Shown piece by piece: positions 1 to 6,540 of a DNA stretch of 6,540 nt. Every line of letters starts with the position of its first letter. The stretch's first letter is position 1. The position numbers and the translations under genes were made by a program. The DNA lies in the NCBI GenBank assembly GCA_023818725.1, contig JAMWBX010000076.1:1-6540 (forward strand), in the 5' to 3' direction. Source of the stretch: Candidatus Omnitrophota bacterium (GTDB taxonomy: Bacteria > Ratteibacteria > UBA8468 > B48-G9 > DTJG01). The notes beneath the pieces were generated by a model. It was not told where the DNA came from. It made no database searches and saw nothing but the letters and a program-made list of their open reading frames with translations.

Positions 1-1194
1 ATCGAATGGGCATTTCGTGAAATGCCTGTTATGAGAGTCTTAAGGGAAAAAGAATCTCAAGGTATCTTTAAAAATATGGTTATCGGGGCATGCCTTCATA
101 TAACATCAGAGACTGCCAATCTTGCCATAACACTGAAAAGATGCGGGGCAGAAGTTTTACTTGCAGCTTCAAATCCTTTGAGTACTCAGGACGATGTTGC
201 AGCCTGTCTTGTTAGAGATTTTAAGATAAAGGTTTTCGGATACAAGGGTGAAAGTGTTGAAAAATATAGAGAGCATATCAGGCAGGTTGCAATGAGAAAA
301 CCTGATCTTGTTATTGATGACGGTGCAGATCTGATTGTATTTCTTCACAACAATGCTGATTTTGCAAAGAATGTAAAGGGTGCGACCGAAGAAACAACGA
401 CGGGAGTCACCAGGATAAAAAACATTGAAAAACAGGGGAAGTTGCTCTTTCCGGTTATTGGCGTTAATGACGCTCGGGCAAAGCATATGTTCGATAACAG
501 GTACGGGACCGGGCAATCAACCATAGATGGAATATTAAGAGCAACAAATGTTTTGATTGCAGGCAAAACTGTTGTTGTCTGTGGATATGGATGGTGTGGA
601 AAGGGGATTGCGAAAAATTTAAAAGGCCTTGGAGCCAATGTTATTATAACCGAAATTTCACCATTGAGAGCACTTGAAGCCGTTATGGATGGTTTCAGAG
701 TAATGAAGATTAACCAAGCAGCGGCGCTTGGGGATATATTTATCACTGCTACAGGAAATGCAAGGGTGATCTCTGAATCCAGTTTTTTGAAAATGAAAAA
801 CGGAGCCATTGTTGCTAATGCCGGTCATTTCAATGTTGAAATAGACATAGAAGGTCTCAGGCAGATATCAAAAAAAATTATAGAAGTTAAACCGTTTGTT
901 AAGGAATTTATGCTCAATAATGGTAGAAAGATATATCTTCTTGCTGAGGGACGGCTGGTTAATCTTGGATGTGCGGAGGGGCACCCTTCTTCGGTAATGG
1001 ATATGAGTTTTGCAGCACAGTTTCTGAGTTTGAAATACCTTGTTACCAATCCACATCTGACAGCCGGATATTATGACGTACCATCAGAGATAGATGAAGA
1101 CATTGCACTTTTAAAATTAACCGGAATGGGAATCAGCATAGACAGATTATCATCGTACCAGAAGAAGTATTTAAGGTCCTGGAATCTGGATTAA
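1..1194 (+). CDS. ahcY: Adenosylhomocysteinase (S-adenosyl-L-homocysteine hydrolase), 5' partial
   Basis: NAD-dependent cytosolic enzyme that reversibly splits S-adenosylhomocysteine into homocysteine and adenosine, relieving product inhibition of methyltransferases. The frame is open from base 1. The first codons read IEWAFREMPV, matching the family N-terminus, so the ATG at base 22 is internal and the true start lies upstream. Numbering the 397 visible codons from base 1: substrate-domain motif HITSETA from 33; SNPLSTQDD from 57; DDGADL from 106; EETTTGV from 130; NDARAKHMFDNRYG from 156, with the catalytic-type Lys161 and Asp165; Rossmann NAD loop GYGWCGKG at 195-202; NAGHFNVEID from 273; AEGHPS from 325. 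The protein ends YLRSWNLD, without the C-terminal Lys/Tyr extension of the eukaryotic and proteobacterial form. GYGWCGKG, NRYGT and this ending fit the shorter archaeal/Thermotoga type. The stop overlaps the coaE start by one base. Family assignment is very secure; only the N-terminal start is missing. Confidence 0.96.
   Translation: MEWAFREMPVMRVLREKESQGIFKNMVIGACLHITSETANLAITLKRCGAEVLLAASNPLSTQDDVAACLVRDFKIKVFGYKGESVEKYREHIRQVAMRKPDLVIDDGADLIVFLHNNADFAKNVKGATEETTTGVTRIKNIEKQGKLLFPVIGVNDARAKHMFDNRYGTGQSTIDGILRATNVLIAGKTVVVCGYGWCGKGIAKNLKGLGANVIITEISPLRALEAVMDGFRVMKINQAAALGDIFITATGNARVISESSFLKMKNGAIVANAGHFNVEIDIEGLRQISKKIIEVKPFVKEFMLNNGRKIYLLAEGRLVNLGCAEGHPSSVMDMSFAAQFLSLKYLVTNPHLTAGYYDVPSEIDEDIALLKLTGMGISIDRLSSYQKKYLRSWNLD
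1194..1194 (+). other. One-base stop/start overlap ahcY-coaE (TAATG)
   Basis: The TAA stop of ahcY (1192-1194) shares its last A with the ATG of coaE (1194-1196). The bases upstream hold only a weak purine run (AAGG at 1173-1176, about 17 bases away, too far for an ordinary ribosome binding site). This is a typical geometry for termination-reinitiation coupling. Coupling is inferred; the overlap itself is seen directly. Confidence 0.8.
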
Positions 1195-1784
1195 TGATTT
1201 GTCTTGGTCTCACTGGCGTTTTTGGTTCTGGAAAATCAACGGTAGCTCGAATTTTTAAAAAGATGAATATCCCTGTTATTTCCTGTGATGATATTGTTAA
1301 TAAACTTTTGAAGACAGAGCAGATCAAACAACAGATTGCTTGTGCATTTGGAGATGAGTATCTGAATAAAAATGGCGGTGTTAAGAGGAAAAAACTCGGG
1401 ACCCTTGTTTTTTCTTCAACCTGGCACAGGGAAAAACTCAATAAGATTATTCATCCACGAGTCTTTGAAATCCTAAAAGAAAAGCTTGACATATACAGAA
1501 AAAAGGGTAAAATGGCTGTTGTAGTGGAAATACCTCTTCTTTTTGAAACCCGAAGTGAAAAATTGTTTGACGTCATTGTCACTGTTGCTTCCCCGCTCAG
1601 TATTATCAAAGAGCGTTTAAAAGAGAAGTATTCTCAAGAGGAAATTGAGATGAGATTGAAGGCCCAGATGCCACTTGATGAAAAAATTAGCCTTTCTGAC
1701 TATGTTATAAATAATTCGGGAACAATTCTTCAGTTGCAGTCTCAGGTAAAAAAAATACTTCAAGAAATAATGAGGAGGAATTAG
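1194..1784 (+). CDS. coaE: Dephospho-CoA kinase
   Basis: Catalyses the last step of coenzyme A synthesis, ATP-dependent phosphorylation of the 3'-hydroxyl of dephospho-CoA, in the cytosol. The 196-residue length is normal for the family. It opens with a P-loop, GVFGSGKS at residues 8-15 followed by Thr16. Asp32/Asp33 in ISCDDI sit where the family has its catalytic aspartate. HPRV at 87-90 and EIPLLFE at 112-118 are signature segments of the CoA-binding region. The lid and C-terminal pattern runs from about 140 to 175: ERL, then SQEE, RLKAQ, and finally DYVINNSG. The ATG at 1194 places the P-loop at the very N-terminus, as usual, and no better start exists. No strong Shine-Dalgarno sequence precedes it, and the start overlaps the ahcY stop by one base, so translation is probably coupled to ahcY. 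A ribosome binding site for rho lies inside its last codons. Confidence 0.95.
   Translation: MICLGLTGVFGSGKSTVARIFKKMNIPVISCDDIVNKLLKTEQIKQQIACAFGDEYLNKNGGVKRKKLGTLVFSSTWHREKLNKIIHPRVFEILKEKLDIYRKKGKMAVVVEIPLLFETRSEKLFDVIVTVASPLSIIKERLKEKYSQEEIEMRLKAQMPLDEKISLSDYVINNSGTILQLQSQVKKILQEIMRRN
1773..1778 (+). promoter_or_regulatory. Strong ribosome binding site for rho (AGGAGG)
   Basis: A perfect AGGAGG lies 9 bases before the ATG at 1788, within the final codons of coaE. It fixes the rho start and allows independent ribosome loading, unlike the coupled starts of coaE and dnaE. Confidence 0.85.
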
Positions 1785-1787
1785 CAA

Positions 1788-3074
1788 ATGGCAGAAGAAA
1801 CCAGGGAGTTGAATGTAGCAGTTTTGAAGAGAACAGCAATTTCAAAGTTGCAAAGACTGGCTAAGGAAATGGGAGTTAATGGGGTCAGTGGTTTGACCAA
1901 GGAAGATTTGATTTACAAAATCATGCAGGTTCAGGCAGAAAAAAATGGACTACTTTTTGGTGAGGGTGTCCTTGAAATCCTTCCAGACGGGTTTGGATTT
2001 TTGCGTTCTTCCAATCACAATTATCTTCCAGGTCCAGATGACATTTATGTTTCTCCATCTCAGATCAGAAAATTCGGACTTAGAACAGGGGATACAGTCA
2101 GTGGGCAAATTCGCTCTCCTAAAGAAAATGAGAAATATTTCGCGTTGTTAAAGGTGGAAATGGTTAATGGAGAAGAACCAGAAAAGATTCAGGACCGCAT
2201 TCCATTTGAGGAATTGACTCCCATCCATCCCAATAAGAGGTTTCTACTTGAAACAGTTCCTGAAGAAATTACAACAAGGGTCATTGACCTTATATGTCCG
2301 ATAGGAAAAGGGCAGAGGGGATTAATTGTTTCACCACCAAGGGCGGGAAAGACAGTTATACTTCAGAAGATTGCCAATGCAATAGCGACAAATAATCCTG
2401 AGGTACATCTGATAGTGCTTCTTGTTGGAGAAAGACCTGAAGAGGTTACGGAGATGAAAAGATCAGTTAAGGGAGAGGTTGTGAGTGCCACATTCGATGA
2501 GCCTCCAGAAAGACATGTCCAGGTTGCTGAGATTGCTCTTGAGAGAGCAAAGAGACTGGTTGAACACAAAAAGGATGTTGTGATCTTACTTGATAGCATT
2601 ACAAGACTTGCGAGAGCTCATAATGTACTTGTTCCTCACAGCGGGAAGATTATGACAGGTGGGCTCGAATCAAATGCCCTTGACAAACCCAAAAGATTTT
2701 TTGGTTCAGCAAGAAATGTTGAAGAAGGAGGCAGTCTTACAATTTTAGGTACGGCTCTCATAGATACAGGGAGCAAAATGGATGAGGTTATTTTTGAGGA
2801 GTTCAAAGGTACAGGAAATATGGAAATAAATCTTGACAGAAAACTTGCAGATAGAAGAACGTTTCCTGCCATAGACATTAATCGTTCAGGTACAAGAAGG
2901 GAAGAATTACTTGTAAATGCAGATGAATTACAGCTGATATGGCTTTTGAGGAAAATTCTTGCACCATTGAATCCAGTTGAAGCAATGGAACTTTTGATTT
3001 CAAGACTTAAATCTACCAGCTCAAACATTGAACTTCTTATGAGTTTAAAACAGGCGAGAGAAACATCAAGGTGA
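1788..3074 (+). CDS. rho: Transcription termination factor Rho
   Basis: Hexameric RNA-dependent ATPase and helicase that binds nascent RNA and dissociates paused RNA polymerase. At 428 residues it is close to E. coli Rho (419) and lacks the long N-terminal insertions seen in some actinobacterial and Bacteroidetes Rho proteins. Domains in order: Rho_N helical domain about 8-50; cold-shock-like primary RNA-binding fold about 55-127, with [16 protein letters not shown] at 58-73 and [16 protein letters not shown] at 81-96; RecA-type motor from about 150. Motor motifs are Walker A SPPRAGKT at 182-189, catalytic-type Glu215 in GERPEE, Walker B VVILLDS at 264-270, Q-loop region VPHSGK at 282-287, TGGLESNAL at 290-298, R-loop region DTGSKMDE at 326-333, and NRSGTR at 365-370 with the arginine-finger residue. 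Every motor element is present, so an active enzyme is expected. Walker A has Arg185 where E. coli has Lys181. rpmE, a frequent neighbour of rho, is not downstream. Confidence 0.98.
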   Translation: MAEETRELNVAVLKRTAISKLQRLAKEMGVNGVSGLTKEDLIYKIMQVQAEKNGLLFGEGVLEILPDGFGFLRSSNHNYLPGPDDIYVSPSQIRKFGLRTGDTVSGQIRSPKENEKYFALLKVEMVNGEEPEKIQDRIPFEELTPIHPNKRFLLETVPEEITTRVIDLICPIGKGQRGLIVSPPRAGKTVILQKIANAIATNNPEVHLIVLLVGERPEEVTEMKRSVKGEVVSATFDEPPERHVQVAEIALERAKRLVEHKKDVVILLDSITRLARAHNVLVPHSGKIMTGGLESNALDKPKRFFGSARNVEEGGSLTILGTALIDTGSKMDEVIFEEFKGTGNMEINLDRKLADRRTFPAIDINRSGTRREELLVNADELQLIWLLRKILAPLNPVEAMELLISRLKSTSSNIELLMSLKQARETSR

Positions 3075-3075
3075 A

Positions 3076-3081
3076 AGGAGG
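3076..3081 (+). promoter_or_regulatory. Strong ribosome binding site for the guaB3-like gene (AGGAGG)
   Basis: AGGAGG within AAAGGAGGAG lies 6 bases before the ATG at 3088, immediately after the rho stop codon TGA (3072-3074). It fills most of the 13-base gap, leaving no room for a terminator or promoter between the two genes. Confidence 0.85.
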
Positions 3082-3087
3082 AGTTTT

Positions 3088-4251
3088 ATGGGAATATGGA
3101 TTGGAAGGGGCAGGAAGGCGCGCATTTGTTATGGTTTTGATGATATATCGCTTGTTCCGGGCAATGTGACCATTAATCCTGCGGATGTTGATATCTCCGT
3201 TGATATCGCAGGGAAAAAACTTGATGTTCCGATACTGGCTGCCGCGATGGACGGAGTTGTGGATAGCAGATTTGCAGTTGCTTTTGGTAAGGCTGGAGGA
3301 CTGGCTGTTTTGAATTTGATGGGGATTTACACCAGATACGAAGATCCATACTCAGTAATAGAACAAATCATTTCGTGCCCGCAGGAAAAAGCCACAGCTT
3401 TGATTCAAAAAGTCTATCATGAACCCGTGAAAGAAAATCTTATTGTAAAAAGGATCCAGGAAATAAAAAGTGAAAATGTTATCTGTGCAGTGAGTTCCAT
3501 ACCTCAAAATGCAGAAAGATTTGGTGCCATAGCACAGGAAGCTGGAGCTGATATATTTGTTGTTCAGTCGACAGTGATTACTACTAATCATATTTCAAGT
3601 ACGTACAGGCCTCTCGACCTTTCGGCTTTTTGCGCGTCGATGAAGATTCCGGTAATAGCTGGTAATTGTGTTACCTATCAGGTTGCTTTGGATCTTATGG
3701 ATACAGGTATACAGGGGCTTCTAGTTGGTATTGGCCCGGGTGCAGCCTGTACAACTCGCGAGGTTCTCGGTATAGGGGTTCCACAGGTTGCAGCAATATG
3801 CGATTGCGCATCAGCCAGAGATTTTTTCTACAAAAGGACCGGAAGATATGTTCCCATTATTGCTGATGGAGGTATGATTACAAGTGGTGATATCTGCAAG
3901 GCATTTGCATGCGGGGCGGATGCTGTTATGGTTGGTTCGGCTTTTGTCAGAGCGCAGGAGGCTCCAGCAAAAGGTTATCACTGGGGAATGGCAACCTCTG
4001 ATGAGAATCTACCGCGGGGTACCAGAATAAGGCTTGGTACGGTAGGACCAATCACACAGATACTTTTTGGTCCATCAAATACAGACGATGGATCGCAAAA
4101 TTTGGTAGGAGCACTGCGTTTATCAATGGCAAGTCTTGGCACAAGAAATATAAAAGAAATGCAGCTTGTGGAGATAGTGGTTGCGCCGTCAATTAAGACA
4201 GAAGGGAAAATTTATCAGATGGCAAAAAAACAGGCAATACTTGGAAAATGA
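3088..4251 (+). CDS. guaB3: GuaB3-type IMP dehydrogenase/GMP reductase family protein, no CBS domain
   Basis: A TIM-barrel member of the IMPDH/GMPR family. Its 387 residues match the GuaB3 group (IMP dehydrogenase-related, mainly known from cyanobacteria and actinobacteria) rather than classical GuaB of about 490. It opens with IGRGRKARICYGFDDISLVP (5-24), the hallmark GuaB3 start, then AAAMDGVVD at 51-59 and NLMGIYTRYEDP at 76-87. Canonical GuaB carries its paired CBS module after the early barrel strands; here the chain continues straight on with no room for about 120 extra residues. The catalytic loop GIGPGAACTTR at 214-224 keeps Cys221, the nucleophile position in IMPDH and GMPR. ADGGM at 259-263 is the phosphate-site strand, and GADAVMVGS at 276-284 is conserved. 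The flap between YHWGMA (297-302) and GTVGP (317-321) is short, and I see no IMPDH-type Arg-Tyr pair there. The reaction (IMP to XMP or GMP to IMP) cannot be settled from sequence. As I recall, the cyanobacterial protein has been reported to act as an IMPDH. Confidence 0.88.
   Translation: MGIWIGRGRKARICYGFDDISLVPGNVTINPADVDISVDIAGKKLDVPILAAAMDGVVDSRFAVAFGKAGGLAVLNLMGIYTRYEDPYSVIEQIISCPQEKATALIQKVYHEPVKENLIVKRIQEIKSENVICAVSSIPQNAERFGAIAQEAGADIFVVQSTVITTNHISSTYRPLDLSAFCASMKIPVIAGNCVTYQVALDLMDTGIQGLLVGIGPGAACTTREVLGIGVPQVAAICDCASARDFFYKRTGRYVPIIADGGMITSGDICKAFACGADAVMVGSAFVRAQEAPAKGYHWGMATSDENLPRGTRIRLGTVGPITQILFGPSNTDDGSQNLVGALRLSMASLGTRNIKEMQLVEIVVAPSIKTEGKIYQMAKKQAILGK
4248..4251 (+). other. 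ATGA overlap between guaB3-like gene and dnaE
   Basis: The dnaE ATG (4248-4250) overlaps the TGA stop (4249-4251) of the preceding gene by four bases. Only a weak GGA precedes it, so dnaE translation is probably coupled to the upstream gene. The overlap is seen directly; the coupling is inferred. Confidence 0.8.
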
Positions 4252-6540
4252 AGAATTTTGTTCATCTTCATCTCCATACTGAATATAGCTTACTGGATGG
4301 GATGTGTCGTATTGATGAAATTACTAAACTTGCGCACCAGTATGGAATGCCTGGGGTTGCCATCACTGACCATGGAGGACTTTTTGGTGTGATTCATTTT
4401 TACGAAAGCTCAATCGAACATGGAATAAAGCCTATCATTGGATGCGAAATGTACATTACACCCGAAGGCCGTTTTGAGAAAAAGGGCGTGGAGGGGAAAA
4501 AAAGCAGCAATTATCATCTTACTGTTCTTGCCGCAAATAACAGGGGATACGAAAACCTGCTTGAATTATCAACCCTGTCTTACCTTGAAGGATTTTATCA
4601 TAGACCGAGGATCGACAGGGAATTGCTTTCAAGATTCTCAGAAGGCCTGATTGTTTTAAGTGGTTGTCTACAGGGGGAAATCAACCAGCTTCTCCTTTCA
4701 AACCAGGAAGAAAAGGCATTGTCAACGATTTACTGGTACCTTGATATATTTGGCAGAGAAAATTTTTACCTTGAGCTTATGGATGTAGGTATTCCTCAGC
4801 AGAATGAAAGCAACAATCGTTTACTGGAGATTGCAAAAAAAAATGACATAAAAGTTGTTGCAACAAATGATTGCCATTATAAGTCAAAAAGTGATTCATT
4901 TGCCCATGAGGTTCTCTTATGCATCCAGACAGGTACAAGTATTGAAGATGAAAGAGAAAAAAGGCTAACATTCCCGAGTTCTGAATTTTATTTCAAGAAA
5001 CCCGAGGAGATGCAGGCTCTGTTTAAAGAAATTCCTGAGGCTGTAAATAACACAATTGAAATCTTTGAAAAATGTAATGTAGTATTTGATTTTTCGAAAC
5101 ATCACATTCCGCATTTTCCTGTTCCTGATGGAATGTCTGATTATGAGTATCTTGAGAAACTTGTGCGCCAGGGCATGCTGGAAAAATTTAATATCGATTT
5201 TGATAAAGAAGAAAATGATGCTACCAGGCGTGTAAAGTATGAGTTGGAAATCATCAAAAAAATGAATTTCTCCAGCTATTTTCTTATTATCCAAGATATA
5301 GTAAGAGAAGCAAAGGAGAGAAGTATAGCAGTTGGACCTGGCCGTGGTTCAGGGGGCGGAAGTTTGGTGGCGCATCTTCTTGGTATAACTCAAATAAATC
5401 CGTTAAAGTATGACCTTTTGTTTGAGCGATTTCTCAACCCGGAGAGAATTTCAATGCCTGACATTGACCTTGATTTTGATGACACAAAGAGAGACCAGGT
5501 TATTGAATACATAAGAGAAAAATACGGCGCGCAGAATGTAGCTCAGATAGCAACATTTGGGACAATGGGGGCAAAAGCTGTGGTAAGAGATGTGGGCAGG
5601 GCATTGAAGATGAGTTTTACAGAGGTAAGCAGAATAGCAAAATTAATTTCACCGGAGCCAGGGGTTTCTCTGAGGGAAGAAATATCACAGAATGAGGAAA
5701 TAAAAAGGCTCATTACTTCTGATGAAAGAATCAGGAAACTTTTTGATATTTCCCTTAGTCTTGAGGGTCTTGCCAGGCACTCCTCAACGCATGCTGCAGG
5801 GATTGTTATAACAGACAAACCTATATATCATTATGTCCCGTTATTCAAGGGTGCCAGCGGAGAAATAAGCACTCAGTTTGAAATGAAAAGTATTGAGAAG
5901 ATCGGATTGCTGAAGATTGATATCCTTGGACTGAAGAATCTGTCAATGATAGAAGAGACTATAGAACTTGTTAAGAGGCATAAAAAAATTGAGATAAAAG
6001 AATTTCCGGAAAACGACAGCAAGACATATGATATGTTGTGCCGTGGAGAATCTATTGGACTGTTTCAAATGGAAAGTTCGGGAATGCAGGAACTGCTGAA
6101 AAGGATAAAACCTAAGGTTTTCGAGGATCTTATAGCGATACTTGCTCTTTACAGACCAGGGCCAAAGCAAAGCGGAATGGTCGAGCAGTATATAAAAAAC
6201 AAAAAGGATCCCTCTAAAATCCAATATGACCATCCACTTATGGAGCCTGTTCTCAAAACGACCTATGGAGTTATTCTTTATCAGGAACAGGTGATGAAAC
6301 TTGCAAGTGTAATTGGTGGTTTTACAATGGGGGAGGCAGACATCTTGCGTAAGGCAATGGGGAAAAAAGACCCAGGTCTTCTTGAAAAACAGAGGGAAAA
6401 ATTCCTCAAAGGTGCTAAACAGAAGAAAATTCCACACGATGTCGCGGACAGGATATTTAACAATATGGCAAAATTCGCAGGATACGGTTTTAATAAATCC
6501 CATAGTGCGTGTTATGCGATGATTGCTTATCAGACAGCTT
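4248..6540 (+). CDS. dnaE: DNA polymerase III alpha subunit, 3' partial
   Basis: Catalytic subunit of the replicative DNA polymerase (C-family). The frame is open for 764 codons and one extra base to the window edge; full-length DnaE is usually about 1,050-1,200 residues. It starts MKNFVHLHLHTEYSLLDG, the standard DnaE N-terminus. The PHP domain (about 4-270) retains apparent metal ligands His8, His10, Asp17, His42 in ITDHGG, Glu67 in GCEMY, His90 in NYHLT, Cys140 in LSGC, and Asp208 and His210 in NDCHY. The palm holds GPGRGSGGGS at 363-372, then MPDIDLDF at 403-410 with catalytic Asp405 and Asp407, and KIDILGL with Asp558, equivalent to E. coli D401, D403 and D555. HSSTHAAG, FQMESSGM, YRPGP and the finger segment YGVILYQEQVM follow. 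No CBM, exonuclease (PolC-type) or intein insertion is visible. The tau- and clamp-binding C-terminal regions lie beyond the window. Confidence 0.97.
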   Translation, partial: MKNFVHLHLHTEYSLLDGMCRIDEITKLAHQYGMPGVAITDHGGLFGVIHFYESSIEHGIKPIIGCEMYITPEGRFEKKGVEGKKSSNYHLTVLAANNRGYENLLELSTLSYLEGFYHRPRIDRELLSRFSEGLIVLSGCLQGEINQLLLSNQEEKALSTIYWYLDIFGRENFYLELMDVGIPQQNESNNRLLEIAKKNDIKVVATNDCHYKSKSDSFAHEVLLCIQTGTSIEDEREKRLTFPSSEFYFKKPEEMQALFKEIPEAVNNTIEIFEKCNVVFDFSKHHIPHFPVPDGMSDYEYLEKLVRQGMLEKFNIDFDKEENDATRRVKYELEIIKKMNFSSYFLIIQDIVREAKERSIAVGPGRGSGGGSLVAHLLGITQINPLKYDLLFERFLNPERISMPDIDLDFDDTKRDQVIEYIREKYGAQNVAQIATFGTMGAKAVVRDVGRALKMSFTEVSRIAKLISPEPGVSLREEISQNEEIKRLITSDERIRKLFDISLSLEGLARHSSTHAAGIVITDKPIYHYVPLFKGASGEISTQFEMKSIEKIGLLKIDILGLKNLSMIEETIELVKRHKKIEIKEFPENDSKTYDMLCRGESIGLFQMESSGMQELLKRIKPKVFEDLIAILALYRPGPKQSGMVEQYIKNKKDPSKIQYDHPLMEPVLKTTYGVILYQEQVMKLASVIGGFTMGEADILRKAMGKKDPGLLEKQREKFLKGAKQKKIPHDVADRIFNNMAKFAGYGFNKSHSACYAMIAYQTA

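Noticed and set aside
22..24. ATG at base 22 as the start of ahcY
   Set aside because: The upstream in-frame codons (IEWAFRE) match the conserved AhcY N-terminus and no stop intervenes, so this ATG is an internal methionine and the gene is cut by the window edge.
345..809. A 154-codon open frame on the minus strand
   Set aside because: It is antisense to the conserved NAD-binding core of ahcY, with no family resemblance and low-complexity hydrophobic content, so it is a shadow frame.
2636..3028. A 130-codon open frame on the minus strand
   Set aside because: It is antisense to the conserved motor domain of rho; the Ser/Leu-rich translation is what reverse-complementing Glu/Lys/Arg-rich coding sequence produces.
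3075..3087. A possible terminator or promoter between rho and the guaB3-like gene
   Set aside because: The gap is 13 bases and largely filled by the AGGAGG ribosome binding site; there is no hairpin with a T-run and no space for -35/-10 elements.
4438..4650. A 70-codon plus-strand open frame within the dnaE region
   Set aside because: It is out of frame with the clear PHP domain of dnaE, which runs uninterrupted through this stretch; it has no recognisable product.
5943..6503. A 186-codon open frame on the minus strand
   Set aside because: It lies wholly antisense to well-conserved dnaE sequence (FQMESSGM, YRPGP, YGVILYQEQ). Its translation is rich in Phe, His and Cys with no recognisable motif, and it has no convincing ribosome binding site. 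It is a shadow of dnaE codon use.
1..6540. Search for a novel defence system, mobile element, CRISPR array or unusual RNA
   Set aside because: The window is about 99 percent occupied by five recognisable housekeeping genes; I saw no direct-repeat array, terminal inverted repeats, transposase, or non-coding stretch long enough to hold a structured RNA.

Overview
The window reads as bacterial chromosome. It is coding almost from end to end on the + strand, with five consecutive genes: ahcY (5' end cut off), coaE, rho, a guaB3-type IMP dehydrogenase-related gene, and dnaE (3' end cut off). All five are recognisable core-metabolism or information-processing genes. I see no insertion sequence, CRISPR array, tRNA, rRNA, phage gene or defence gene, and no unexplained stretch: the largest intergenic gap is 13 bases. 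A replicative DNA polymerase III alpha subunit, transcription terminator Rho and good Shine-Dalgarno sequences place it in Bacteria. The sequence looks moderately AT-rich by eye. AhcY is the short form typical of archaea and Thermotoga, and the IMPDH-like protein is the CBS-less GuaB3 type. That mix suggests a deep-branching or little-cultured lineage rather than an enteric or Bacillus-like organism, but I cannot name the phylum from this evidence.

Layout: 1-1194 ahcY, partial; 1194-1784 coaE, whose start codon shares one base with the ahcY stop; 1788-3074 rho, 3 bases after coaE with a strong ribosome binding site inside the end of coaE; 3088-4251 guaB3-like gene, 13 bases after rho, also with a strong ribosome binding site; 4248-6540 dnaE, overlapping the previous gene by 4 bases (ATGA) and still open at the window edge. 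Spacing this tight, with no visible terminator between genes, implies one polycistronic transcript whose promoter lies upstream of the window.

The genes do not form a single pathway. AhcY recycles S-adenosylhomocysteine from methylation, CoaE finishes coenzyme A, Rho ends transcripts, the GuaB3-like protein belongs to guanine nucleotide metabolism, and DnaE copies the chromosome. This looks like a housekeeping gene string. I do not find a new biological system here. The points worth a second look are the GuaB3-type enzyme with its catalytic cysteine but no CBS module, the apparently complete metal site in the PHP domain of DnaE, the archaeal-type AhcY, and the gene order itself.
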